DNA from: Allolobophora icterica
Lineage: Eukaryota > Annelida > Clitellata > Crassiclitellata > Lumbricidae
Direction of reading: 5' to 3'
DNA: 64,000 nucleotides
NCBI GenBank assembly: GCA_963556255.1
Contig: OY744608.1
Location: 8,679,023 to 8,743,022, forward strand
Shown here piece by piece: positions 1-11,077 of the stretch; positions within the stretch are counted from its first letter, which is position 1, and each line of letters begins with the position of its first letter. A program made the position numbers and the translations under genes. The notes under the pieces are model-generated. The model was not told the origin of the DNA. It saw nothing but the letters and a program-made list of their open reading frames with translations, and ran no database searches.

Positions 1-149
1 TTTATTATTAATAGTGTTCCATTTAAGGTAATTCTTGATTTTGGTAAATATTACTTTATTATTACTTTGTTACATTTAAGATAATTCTTAATTTTGGTAA
101 ATTATACTTTATTTTTACTACTGTTACATTTATGATTGTTAAATTTCAG

Positions 150-368
150 GGAAGCCAGCAAGATTTACAGTGCACACGTTGGACGCTGGACCTGGTTCTT
201 TGGCAGTGAGCGTCGATGGACCATCAAAGGTTGAGGTCAACTGCCGTGAGGTGGATGACGGTTATGAGTTGACCTACACCCCTCGTGCCCCTGGGCTGTA
301 TCAGATCAGCTTAACATATGGGGGTGAGACGCATATACCCAACAGTCCCTTTGTGGTCCACATCGAAG
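150..368 (+). CDS. Filamin exon, Ig-like repeat 23
   Basis: Acceptor aaatttcag precedes base 150 and donor GTATGT follows 368. The exon enters with two bases of a codon and leaves with one. It encodes one filamin-type Ig repeat with the typical end PNSPFVVHIEG. Confidence 0.92.
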
Positions 369-405
369 GTATGTTTAAATCACCACATGTAAAAATATCA
401 TATGG

Positions 406-450
<45 letters not shown>

Positions 451-1637
451 AGCAGTTTTATATAGCACTCCTTCACGATGCCTACTCAGGGGCACTCCGA
501 GCTCAACCACGGTTAAAAAAATGTTTTGAGGACAGTAGGAAGCAAGGTGAAATGACCAGTCGTTATTTGGCGGAGTGTGGTAGGGAGCCCATTCCAGGTC
601 ATGGGGCCAGCTACAGAGAAGGCACAGCGCTGCTGTATGGCTGTCCATGCTCGGGTAACAATAAGCTCAGCGTGTACAGCTGAGTGGAGAGAGCAGCGAC
701 GCTGTGAACTTGAGGTGGAACAGCAGAGCTCCTTGCAGGTATGGAGGGGCCAAGCCCTCAAAGTACTGCCAGACCAGGCCAGAGATTTGGTGTGTATGGG
801 ACCCGATGGCCAATTGGTTAGATAGGTAGATTGGTTGATTTAAATATGACACCTTGGGAACTATTAAGGCAGGTTTTAAACTGGTTTAAATTTTAAACCT
901 CTGAGGCCAGTAGTTGCCAGTTATCTTACACTGCTGTATCTTTCTTGTTCTGTATCAGGTCCTGGTCGGCCGTCTGCCTGGAATGAACAGTCGCAGGTGA
1001 TCGTCGATTCTCAGTCAAAGAACAAGAAGATGTCAAGAGAACATGACCTAACGAACGGTTTCGAACATCGAGACGAGGAAACCGCGTCTCTTATCGCCTC
1101 ACAAGGTCCAGGACTGCACAAGGGCCTCGTCAACACGCAGTCCACATTCAATGTTGACACATCACATGCAGGTAGGCAGACTGACCAATTGACCCCGTCT
1201 ATGAGAGTTATGATATTTACCTGAGTTACTATGGTGATTGTGACTATGGCAACATATTAAAGGTAACAACTGATTGAATCGTGTAGATGTGCATTTATGA
1301 TTGTGGTTGCTGTTATTGCTATTGTTTTTTCTTAAGTTCATTCATTCTTAAGCGTAATCCTAAGCTTAATTTTCCTTAAGCTTAATCCTGTTGCTGCTAT
1401 TTCTGCAGTCATTTATCATTAATATCTTAATCTTGTTTTTATTTCGTAGGTCAGGGCATTTTACTCATCGGAGTGATGGGTCCAAGTGGTCCATGCGAAG
1501 AGGTGACCATCAAGCATCTGGGCAGTGGTCACTATGCGGTCAGCTATCAGCCGAGGGAGCGTGGCAATTACTTGGTTGTGGTTCGGTGGGGTGAACGACA
1601 CGTTCCTGGCAGTCCATTCCATGTCCTAGTTCAATGA
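150..1637 (+). CDS. Filamin, C-terminal end (three exons, partial gene)
   Basis: Three exons (150-368, 959-1171, 1450-1637) join in phase to give 205 residues and a TGA stop. Filamins are actin-crosslinking scaffolds made of Ig-like repeats, and the last repeat mediates dimerisation. Exon 1 is a complete-looking penultimate repeat with the family motifs DAGPGSLAVSVDGPSKVE and PNSPFVVHIEG. Exon 2 is a low-complexity polar hinge followed by the start of the last repeat (GPGLHKGLVNTQSTFNVDTS). Exon 3 is the last repeat (GVMGPSGPCEEVTIKHLG, then WGERHVPGSPFHVLVQ and stop), aligning with vertebrate filamin repeat 24. All introns are GT-AG. The actin-binding head and most repeats lie left of the window. 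The gene converges on Cav2. Family identity is secure; the paralogue is not assigned. Confidence 0.93.
409..449. repeat. (ATT)n microsatellite
   Basis: About 13 perfect ATT units directly abut the 3' end of the minus-strand LINE fragment and are probably its tail. Confidence 0.95.
450..795 (-). mobile_element. LINE 3' fragment (CR1/L2-like) in a filamin intron
   Basis: In one minus-strand frame (stop side near 513) the translation contains FSVAGPMTWNGLP, a motif typical of the C-terminal end of non-LTR retrotransposon polyproteins. Downstream on the minus strand comes a tail resembling the one at 35036-35106 (ctgagtagg ... gctatataaa) and then an (AAT)n run, the expected simple-repeat tail of such elements. 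The copy is 5'-truncated. Confidence 0.7.
959..1171 (+). CDS. Filamin exon, hinge 2 and start of last repeat
   Basis: Acceptor ctgtatcag and donor GTAGGC; phase matches both neighbours. The first ~45 residues are polar (SQSKNKKMSREHDLTNGFEH) and correspond to the flexible hinge before the dimerisation repeat. The rest (GPGLHKGLVNTQSTFNVDTS) is the first strand of that repeat. Confidence 0.9.
1450..1637 (+). CDS. Filamin last exon, dimerisation repeat and stop
   Basis: Acceptor atttcgtag precedes 1450. Translation contains GPSGPCEEVTIKHLGSGHY and WGERHVPGSPFHVLVQ followed by TGA at 1635-1637. This matches the C-terminal repeat of filamins, which forms the antiparallel dimer. Confidence 0.93.
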
Positions 1638-2525
1638 ATTGCAATTTCTGGACTCAATATTCCGAAAAATCTCAGCCCCACAACCTAGTTCTCAGTTCGT
1701 TCATTCGTAAGCCTTCAGCTCGTTATGCGATTTGAATAGTGTTCGCGTCTGGTGCTAATATTAATTGCCTTTCACGTGTTTTGGTTAAATCTCGTTTGAC
1801 AATTGTATCTACTGAGCGATGATGCGTCGACTCTTTTTATCGTTGTGTGTTGAAAAGTGATCCTTTTCGTATGCTTTGGATCAAGAAATGATCAGTTCAG
1901 CTTGGCTTTTGTGTATTAATACCTGATCAACCACTGACGAGTCCTTGGTGCTTAGTTAATCTTTCTTTACAATCGTGCTGGGTGATTGGGCATTTGTCTG
2001 CTATCTTGTTTGATTGATCATTTCATACCATCTGATTGCATGAGCGATCATTTCCTACCATGTGATTGCATCAATGATCATTTCCTATCAGCCGACTGCA
2101 GGATTGTTAATTTTTTACTGGTTTGCTCTAAGGTATGAGTTTTTGAAGTGCCTGAAATGAATAGTGATTATAGAGTATACATATCCAGATTGTAGATGAT
2201 TTTTTGGATGTTGATTAAGTATATTTTGTGGTTGTAAGTATAATTGTCAATATTGTAAATTATCTATGTGGTAGCTTTAAGTGCCGAGATGGTATGTGTC
2301 GTTCATTGCATTCTTCCTAAAGGCTAATTGTTTAGATTGAGTTTGGGCTTGCAGTGTGTAAATCACGGGAAATCCATTTAATTTCTACTAATTGTATTGA
2401 TAATCATTTTGATGATTTGATCATGTGATTGATCGACTGTTTAGATTACTTAGATTTGCTGGTTGGCAGACTGACTGACTGATTGACTGACTATTCAACC
2501 AATAAATTTGTTGATTAATTGAGTT
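1638..2525 (+). other. Filamin 3' UTR candidate with polyadenylation signal
   Basis: Non-coding sequence after the filamin stop. The first AATAAA I see downstream is at 2501-2506, which would give a 3' UTR of about 0.9 kb. No coding potential or named repeat was seen. The polyadenylation choice is inference. Confidence 0.35.
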
Positions 2526-5190
2526 CGGATGAAGAAAATGTAACGAATTAGTAGTTCATGATTTGTGATGATCTTTTGACCGTGCAATATAATCACAACA
2601 GTTTGCAATCGTAACAGTGCTTTCCTAGCCATATCCTGTGCCTCGGAGTCACATTGACATGTGACTTTTGTACATGATGCTAATGTTGGTAATATAATAG
2701 GAACACATTGTATATGTTTGATTGGGTTTGTGATTTTAGTTGTTATAGACATCGTATGTTCACTTGCTCGATTCGATGAACACAATAATGATATTGACTG
2801 ACCTTAATCTGTGTTCTAAACAGTCTGTTTCAAGACCACTTGCTTCAGTAGATCTTCTGCAGTCTGTTTTAAAGATGTTTAAATGTATTCTCATGTTCCT
2901 TTCATTCGCGTGTGTTCCACAGTCGTTTAGTTTTCTCTCTAACAGCTGTTCCGTTTTTCTTTTCAATTTAAATTGTTTGTGGATGTAATAATGAAGTGAT
3001 TTATGATGACACCTGAGTCTGAATATGATTTTTCACATTCAGAATCTTTAAGAGATAACAGAGTAATTTTCCAGGTACATGCCTGTAACCATGTGCACCA
3101 GAAGACTTAACCATATCCTTTGCCACTTTTTATCCTTTTCCATACTTATGCCTGACAGGATCATCTCCTGGATATCCCTTTCTTGTTCAATATGACACTA
3201 TTTAGTAACTCTTAATTAGTAAGTAATCTAGACTTTTTCAGAGCCTTTTAAGTATCTCACAGAAGCTTAATTTGTCTTCAGTGTGTACCTAGTCCCTCTA
3301 TCTGGAATTCCTGCCTTCTGAATTTTTGTGATGCATTAACAGGCTTTGCTTCATTTCATACTTAACTTATGTTCATGCTCACAACTGAATTGCGTGGCTG
3401 TGCTCTGGACGCTCCTGAGAGCTCCTTTTACGGGTGTAGCATACAGATATTAATTAATTTCATTAGTTTATTGTAAAGATTGCTTAGTGCTGCCTACTTT
3501 TGTGTATTGTTAGTCTTCTAAATGAACTATATAGCTACACTGCTAAAAAGAATTATTGCTATAAATATGTCTATAAAAGTCACATATGCCAACACTTGTG
3601 AATTTGTTAGATAACTTGCTTGTCAACGGTGGAAGAAAAACATCGCTTTCGTGAATCTCTTGCGATTTTATTTAAGGTGGCAGGCATCCAGATACTACTG
3701 CCATTACAAGCAAAGTCAGTTTGCAGTCAGACCTAAGCAATACCATGATAAAGGACTGTGTACGTTAACTTTGGTATAACATCAAAGCATTATCAGTACT
3801 CTGTGTGGTGTCTGGTCTGCAGCCTATTGATTTCTTCGGTCACGAGCTGATATTTAAGTTTGACTGTATTCGAGTGTTTTTGGCAATGGTTATATTTAAC
3901 GTTTAACAAAAGCTGTAACATATCGCTGATCATCGTGATCGAGTTTCTTTTTTTTGCTTGTGTTCGTTCTTGCAGATGCTGTGGCATTTTCTATTCAGGA
4001 TGTTGTCGTTCAATTTTACATGATACAATTTAAGTGCAGATCATGAAAGGCCGAATGCTAGTGTAATTACGACAGCTTGCTGGTCTTTTGGCATGCTCAC
4101 TGTTGCGTGATGTATTTCTTATACCTAAATATCTTAAGATGCTTTTAAAATATTAACAATCTTTGTGAAGTAGTCGCTAGTTTTGTGCTCATGTCATTTG
4201 TGTGTGTATTGTTACGCAATTGAGGTTTGTAGGAATTCAGCATTGATTCTCATAACCATCTTTGATCTTTGTGATGTTGGCCATTAGATGCATTTGGACA
4301 TTCAAGTATAAACTGTTGGAAAAATTCTCTAAGAGCTGTTTTAGTGTTCATGTTTTTCTTAATTATGGTTTTAGTGTGCCATCGGTTGATGCATTTTTTT
4401 TTAGGAAACACCAATGCTATAGAAGTTGCTAGTAATAATATTCTTAATAATAATTGTAAAAGGTAGTTCAGTCTTCAGCGTAAATTGACATTTTGTGACT
4501 GGAAGAGTTCCTTGTACATGATGAGATTTGCTGAGGACAGATTTCTTTAGGACAGATAGTCTTCTTGGAAGTTGAATCCTTACATATTTGCACAAGACAT
4601 AAATTCACCACAAATATGAACTTGTCAGTAACATGTGTGTAAAATGTATGTGCATCTGTTGTTTGATGTGTGCTTGTGGCTGTTCTACTTGAATTTCTGT
4701 TATTTTATTACGCACGTGTTTGTCAGCACGTTCACGTTTTTCCGACAGAGACAGGCGAGGGGACTGGGCTGCTATCCGCCGATCGAACACTTTAGCGGCT
4801 TGGTTCTTTTTTAGCCACCAGGTACTAGCGGGTTGGTTAAATATTGTACTTAATGCTGGTTGTCTGGTTCGGTTATATGTCATGTTGCACATTTACTTAA
4901 CAGTCATATTGAGCCTTAACTGCTTATGCCTGACCTCATGATAATTTCAAGTGCCTTCCGTTGGTTGAAATATATGGCACAAAATGATTCAGGTTTTGTT
5001 GTTGTTGATGGGACATAATGATACCAAATTCTAATTCTAACCTCATTATTATTATATGTTTTGCAAGGTTAAAATACTGAACATGAATATACACGTACAT
5101 ATTGTAATTAGAAATTTTAGTGCTGATTCTTCCCAACGACACTGTACAGCCAGTGTACTCATTACAGCAGATTTGACTAGATGGCACAAG
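2526..5190. other. Intergenic sequence, no feature recognised
   Basis: AT-rich sequence between the two convergent genes. ORFs are short and without family motifs. A small GC-richer patch at 4720-4810 has an open minus frame (FDRRIAAQSPRLSLSEKRER) that I do not recognise and do not call. Confidence 0.6.
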
Positions 5191-5194
5191 TGGA

Positions 5195-5290
5195 GCAGAA
5201 ATTCCATGAACAAATTTCTGCCCTTGTAGGATTTGAACCCAAGCTCTTCGTTGACAGTCTAGCATGCTAACTAGGAGACTACGCGCACTT
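5195..5290 (-). mobile_element. tRNA-derived SINE head fragment (family C)
   Basis: The reverse strand carries tRNA-like promoter boxes: a box B-like GGGTTCAAATCC (+ strand ggatttgaaccc at about 5229-5240) and a head similar to the copy at 39198. It is preceded by the family phrase seen as caaatttctgccc on the + strand. Confidence 0.55.
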
Positions 5291-5299
5291 TAGACCATA

Positions 5300-6495
5300 C
5301 TAAATTGAGATACTTAAAGACACTACTTGAAGTGTATAGATATGTATGTACATATATTTGTAAGTAGATTTCGAGTTGCTTGAAGAGCTGTTGTGAAAAT
5401 GTGCTTCATCTAAGAATCCTTTAACCAGGAAGGGCTACTGTTCATAGAGACAGGTAGACCAGGTAGTAACTGTAATTACACTTGTGAGATGGCCAATTTT
5501 TATTACCTTTGTAAGGTTACTTAAAATAAACTATTTACTTAGCCAGATAGGCTACACGTCATGACCTAGCCTTTCAACTTCCTATCCAAAATGAGAAAGC
5601 ATTTAACCATGACGGGTTGAGAGTTTGACAGTTTATATTTGACAAGTATCGCTCAAGTAGAGGTTTACACAATTAACAACTTGCGCAAAGAGGAAAATCG
5701 ACAGCTGAAGACATCACCAGAAAACTCAACAACAGATAACAAGTACACCATACGTGAAATTTTTGAATATGAAAAAAGCAAAGACAGAATACAGAAGTTG
5801 TGTAATCAAACTCAAAGACTAATTCATTACTCCTCAAAACAAAGGGTCACTGTTCTACAAGCTGTCTGTCATGGAATTCTTCTGGGAATAATGGTAAAAG
5901 TAACAAATTCGTTTACAAGCATCAATAAAAATTCCTCAGACGCATAGTATGGGGATCAAAGGATGCCTCGTTGAAATGCAAATACAAATGCAGGAAGACA
6001 ACAATTTATAACGTGTCAAGGTCTCTCAGTCTGAATCTGGGGGCACAAGACAAGTGTGCATAAACGGCTTGTACTGGGTCCTTATATGAACTCTGCTCAG
6101 CAGGCTGGAACCCATAGTTACGAATTCAAGTATGACAAAGGGACATTGAACCTCCCAACCTGTATTGGTATTTAGCTGCAGAACCCGATGGAATGATGGT
6201 CACATTCCCATCCAAGCCTAAACACACTTTGGCTTATTTACATCGCTCTGCCTGCCAGTGTTGTAACCACAGCAAGAAACTACCACCCATAATTCAAGCC
6301 ATTTAATGGAAACAGAAGCACCTTGCTGTAAGGAATGGACTGTTTGACAAAGAGTTGTTCAGTTATGCCAGGGAATGCGCTATCTCATGTACCAATGGAA
6401 TGATCTTTGACCAGAAGAAAGTTTGACATTACACACAACAAATAATTGAATTCTCTGACCAGCAGCAACTTAAAAATATCAACAAAACGGTTTTA
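5300..6495. other. Intergenic sequence with unassigned degraded ORF
   Basis: A 102-residue plus-strand ORF at 5639-5947 and an interrupted Cys/His-containing stretch to about 6440 look like a decayed coding relic, possibly of a transposon. No motif could be named and the frames are broken. I see no other feature. Confidence 0.3.
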
Positions 6496-6499
6496 ACGC

Positions 6500-7070
6500 T
6501 TAGGAATGTGGAAGCAATCTGCTTTATGGACAAAATGAATGTGTAATATAAGCAAGCTGTTTTATGGACAAAAAATGAATTTAACTCGTAGAAATATAAG
6601 TAGGCCATTTTAATAACAAAATGTATTTAACTCCTAGAATATAAGCAATCCGTTTTATGGACAAAAATTAATTTAACTGCTAAGAATATAAGCAATTCAT
6701 GTTATGGACAAAATAAATTTAACTTTTAAGAATATAAGCAGTAAGTTGTATGGACAAAACGAATTTAACTTAAGAATATAAGCAATAATATGGACAAAAT
6801 GAATTTAACTAGGTAAGAATATAAGGAATTTGTGTTATGAACGAAACGAATTTAGCTTTTAAGAATATAAGCAAGCTGTTTTATGGATAAAGTGAATTTA
6901 ACTCTAAGAATATAAGCAATTCTTGTTACAGACAAACTGAATTCAAGTTTTAAGAATATAAGCAATCCGTTTTATGGACAAAATGAATTCAACTTTTAAG
7001 AAAATATAAACAATCCTTTTTATGGAAAAAATGAATTTAACCATTAAAACTACGCAATCTGTTTCCTGTT
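6500..7070. repeat. Degenerate ~50-bp tandem repeat array
   Basis: About ten decayed units share the phrases aagaatataagcaatccg, ttttatggacaaaatgaa and ttaact. Spacing varies between roughly 40 and 60 bp, and units differ by indels, so the array is old and not being homogenised. Confidence 0.8.
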
Positions 7071-8900
7071 CAGAAAAAAGAAATTGTCTTTCATCACTAA
7101 TGGCATTGAATTCATAAGTACAGAAAACTGTCAAGACAAGTTTTACCAACACGCTTTTCAAGACATGCTCAACAGACAAGAGACTTTCTTTGGCACATGA
7201 TAAATATATATAAGACTAAAATACACGAAAATCCATAAAAACTGTTGCATCAGCTTTTAACAAAACCAGACTTTGCAGCGAGCAACTACCTTTACAAATA
7301 GTAAGTCTAGATAAAAAGCAATACCACACAATGAACAATTAACATAATCATCATCATGGTTGGCACAATCTTCATCATCATCATCATCACCATCATCATC
7401 ATCATCCAATTATCAGCAACGTCATGATCATGTTACATGTAACTAGCGATTGAGAAAAACCATGGTGATAAAAAGTGGCAAAAATTCTGCAGTTACCTGC
7501 CCCACTCTCTCCTTTCCTACTGTCCATCAGTCTATTTGAATAAATTTCATAGTGCTGACTTACTCAGAGATGGGCTCTAGGCTAAATCTTATCCAGTGGC
7601 ATCTATAGTAAATAATGCACAAGGCATAGTCACTTCAAGTTAAATAGTAGTACGGTATCACATAATCCACGTGAGCACCTGGTCAAAATCCAACAGGTCA
7701 GGGGAACCAGGAATCAGGCTATGATCAGGCTCTGAGCTTTTGAAGAATACTATAGGGAGATTTGAGACTACATACTCTGTACATCATTCCCTCAATATAA
7801 ATATGTCACTTGCGTCAATCTGTCTTAACGACGGTTATCGTGAAGGGGTTGATGATAAGACTGCAACGATAAGGGTAATGAACCAGACGCTGATGATGCT
7901 GTTGATGATAATCAATGATGATAACAACAAACATGTTGATCATGGTGGTCATAATCATTATGTTGATGATGAAGCGGTCAAAGAAGTTACATTAACAAAT
8001 GAGATAACCGCAGAGACAATAATGTTGACAAATGATGGTGAACCTTCTTAATTGTAAGTGCCAAGGTGTAGCTAAATCATTTTAAAAAATATCTCCACGT
8101 GCCCCTCGGAATTTTGCACAGTAAATAATTATCTTTCTCCAATAGGTTCTAATGAGAGTTAAAAAATTAAATAAAAGACATTATTTCAAAGATGCTTTTA
8201 GAAAGGTGTTAAAATATAATACTTTATAAAAACAAAATGTCAATTCATAGTGATTGTGTATTTCAAAGTTTTTTGAAATTTTGGGGGACACCGAATGCCG
8301 CGTGCCCAAAAAATGTTTACGTGTGCCACTCTGGGCATGCGTGCCATGGGTTCACCACCCCTGAGTTAGAGAATAGGAATATGATGACGACGACAATGAT
8401 GATGAGATTTCTAGATTCCAGACTAGGACATACTGGTTGTGCCTTGGTCCGTCTTACCCCTTGCATCAGTCAGAAAATCGCCGAAATCGCTTCAAGTTAA
8501 ACTACAAACCGGTTCGTTTACGATTATGTCACACAAATGACAAAGCTAACGACGTCTTCTGAAAATGCAGGACAGTTGACAAGATACATACACGCATGCG
8601 CATACACACAAGAGAGTATAATTATTATTATCACGATGAAGTTATGTCAAAATAAATTCAACTCTGTTCTTCCAGCATAGTACTGCATCTCCAGTTGAAA
8701 ATCAGATTTTCTCAGAACCTTGCACGGCTATTAACACTTTTTGCTCAAGACAGACCTGCAACAACCGCAGCAAGTGTTCATCATTGGAACGGCTTAAAGC
8801 CCAGCTTTAGTTGGGGTTTAGTATCTGGGCTTTGAGGTTTTGACAAAGTCAGGGCTATTTGGTTCGAGACTGGTTAATTTGATGGTCCCTCGATGAGTCA
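7071..8900. other. Intergenic sequence with a CAT microsatellite
   Basis: No gene seen. A (CAT/ATC)n run occupies about 7350-7408. The 103-residue plus ORF at 7740-8051 is largely GATGAT-rich low complexity and is not called. Confidence 0.5.
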
Positions 8901-10025
8901 GGAATACGGATAGTACACTCAAAATCCTCTTAAACGTCTGAACCATTAAAGCATTGCGTTGTTATGGCATGGTTTCTTTGCAATAGGGTGAATTGCTTAG
9001 CAGATGGACTTGATTCTAGTAAGCATTATATCAGATAATGCATGGATCTGGTCAAGGCTATTATTTGGATCAGCCCAAATTTCATTAACAGCAAAGAAAC
9101 TTGACTGGTGCCAGATACAGACAGAGCTCAGATAAATGATGATTTAACCAGGGCAAGAATTTATACAGAGCACAGACTTTCATGGTTAGAACAACTATTT
9201 TCGCATAGGCAAAATTTTGCTCCAGCGGAATTTTGGTCAGAGCACCACCGATTGTGGTTATATTGTGGATTTGGCTGTGGTCCAAAAAAGGTGTCAGGAC
9301 AATCACTAAACGGTGACATTAATACTAAATTAATGACATTAATAACAAAGTGGTGCCCACTGTTACATGATTTCACTGTAACTTTGAACTTTCCATGAAA
9401 CACTTTTAGTCCAGTACATGTATGTCCAGGAGAAAATTCTAAGTAAGAAGAGAAAATGCACACACAGAAACCTGAAGGGCACCAGAATCTTGGTGTCACT
9501 ATTGGGCAGAACCTTTAAAATCATTGTTCTATTGCCTTTAGTACTGTGGTTGTCAAGTAAAGTAAATCTCAAAATCTCCATCACTATATCAAGTTTGTAC
9601 GGTCCAGGTTGTTGGGTTAGTTTTAGTACCAGGGCAGATTCCAGGAGGTCTGGTTGGGAAGAGAGCATGCTTGAATTGAGGTGCATACATCTGGCTATCA
9701 AGGTATTGTTGTATTGTCCAAATGCAGGCCTCCTTAAACAGAAATAAGCATTTCCTAGCAACAGCGCATGACAAAATCCATTTCGAACGGCCGGCGTCTT
9801 CAGAGAATCGAGAAACTGACAAAACTAGCAAGAGAAAAAATACCATCTGTTCTTCGTCGACAACAAAATAGGCGTGAAAAAACGAGAAAACTTTTAACAC
9901 ACTGTCCACCGCGGAAACTCAAAAACGAGGATTGAAAAACTGTGAGCAAGTCTCTGTACGTCTGTCGTACGTTGTCTTTGCCGGAATGGACAGCGGAGGC
10001 GTCGGCGTCGCTTCACTCTCCGTTT
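8900..10025 (-). other. Probable Cav2 3' UTR
   Basis: Sequence immediately downstream of the Cav2 stop on the minus strand. Several overlapping minus and plus ORFs occur at 9085-9909, none with a family motif. I could not fix a polyadenylation signal. Confidence 0.35.
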
Positions 10026-11077
10026 CTAGCACCAATCCTCGTCTTCGGAGTCGCTGTCGTTCGGCCTCTTCGGCTTGAGTTGATGATGTCGAAGAGACGT
10101 CATGCTACCCGACGAATACTGACCTGTCCTGCGCGGCGTGTACTTATCGCCCTTAAAGATCCGCGGTAAGGTGGAAGCGGCGTGCTGTTCGCTGCTACTG
10201 TACGCTGGTCCCTTGAACTCCTCCATGGCCACGTGCCTCCGATCGGACACGCCGTGCGAGTGATGCCCGTGTTCGTGGTGGTGCCTCGGGTCTTCGACGA
10301 CACGCGTTGTGGGGTAGAGGAACTGACTCGGGTAGCGCTGACCGGGGTGTCTGTCTCGGTCCCTCATGCTGCCGTATATCTGTCCGAGCTGTTGGCTGCT
10401 CACGGACCGCGGAAGGTTTGAGCGCTGCGACCAGGACGACGGCTGGTCGCTGGTTGTTGTGGTGGTCGTGGTGGTGGCGTAGTCACGGTCCGGTGTGACG
10501 GCCATCGGCCCGTGCGACGGAGAGGCGTTCAAGCGCGGAAAGTTGATGGAGCCGGGCAGTCGGAAAGCCTGATGCGTGACGGGCGATGGTAGGACGTGAG
10601 GCATGTGGTCCTCGACGATGCATGGCTTAGCACTGAGGTTCAGGACTGAAGGCTTCTGTGGCATCGTAGGCAGCTTGCGCGGCTGGCCCGCTTTCCTCAG
10701 CGCCGTCTCTTGAGGGGGAGAGGGAGACGGGCTCGGCGTTCGCGAGCGACCGGTCAGGTTGGCAGAACCATAGTACTCATCGCGTGGCTTGCCAACGGCC
10801 ACCGGTGTCTGAGCAGCGGGGTTGAAGAGCATCGGCGACGAGCCATGCGCCTCGGACATGGAAGCGTTTCGGGGAAGGTGCGGAGCCGTGCTTCTGTGGG
10901 GGAGCGTTGCGGAATAAGGCAATCCACCCGGTACGATGTTCTGCTGGTGTTGCTGTTGCGGCTGATGTTGGAATGGTCTCGGGAGAGTGCGAACTGGCTG
11001 TGACATTTCGACCGGCGGCTGCAACGGTCGGATGCGTGCTGAGCCAAACGAATCTGACGCAGGGACTCGAAATTCTT
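10026..11077 (-). CDS. Cav2 exon 36: terminal exon with RIM-BP and PDZ ligands
   Basis: Acceptor AATCCAG at 11078. Frame runs 350 codons to TAG at 10026-10028. Features: [25 protein letters not shown] (10659-10679, fits the R-x-x-P-x-x-P consensus of RIM-BP SH3 domains and sits like RQLPQTP of vertebrate N-type channels), an eight-Thr run, a His-rich patch ([11 protein letters not shown]), and the C-terminal [12 protein letters not shown] ligand. Base composition is GC-richer than the introns. Confidence 0.94.

Noticed and set aside
9085..9909. Overlapping ORFs of 70-130 residues on both strands downstream of the Cav2 stop
   Set aside because: No motifs, no splice context; best explained as 3' UTR.
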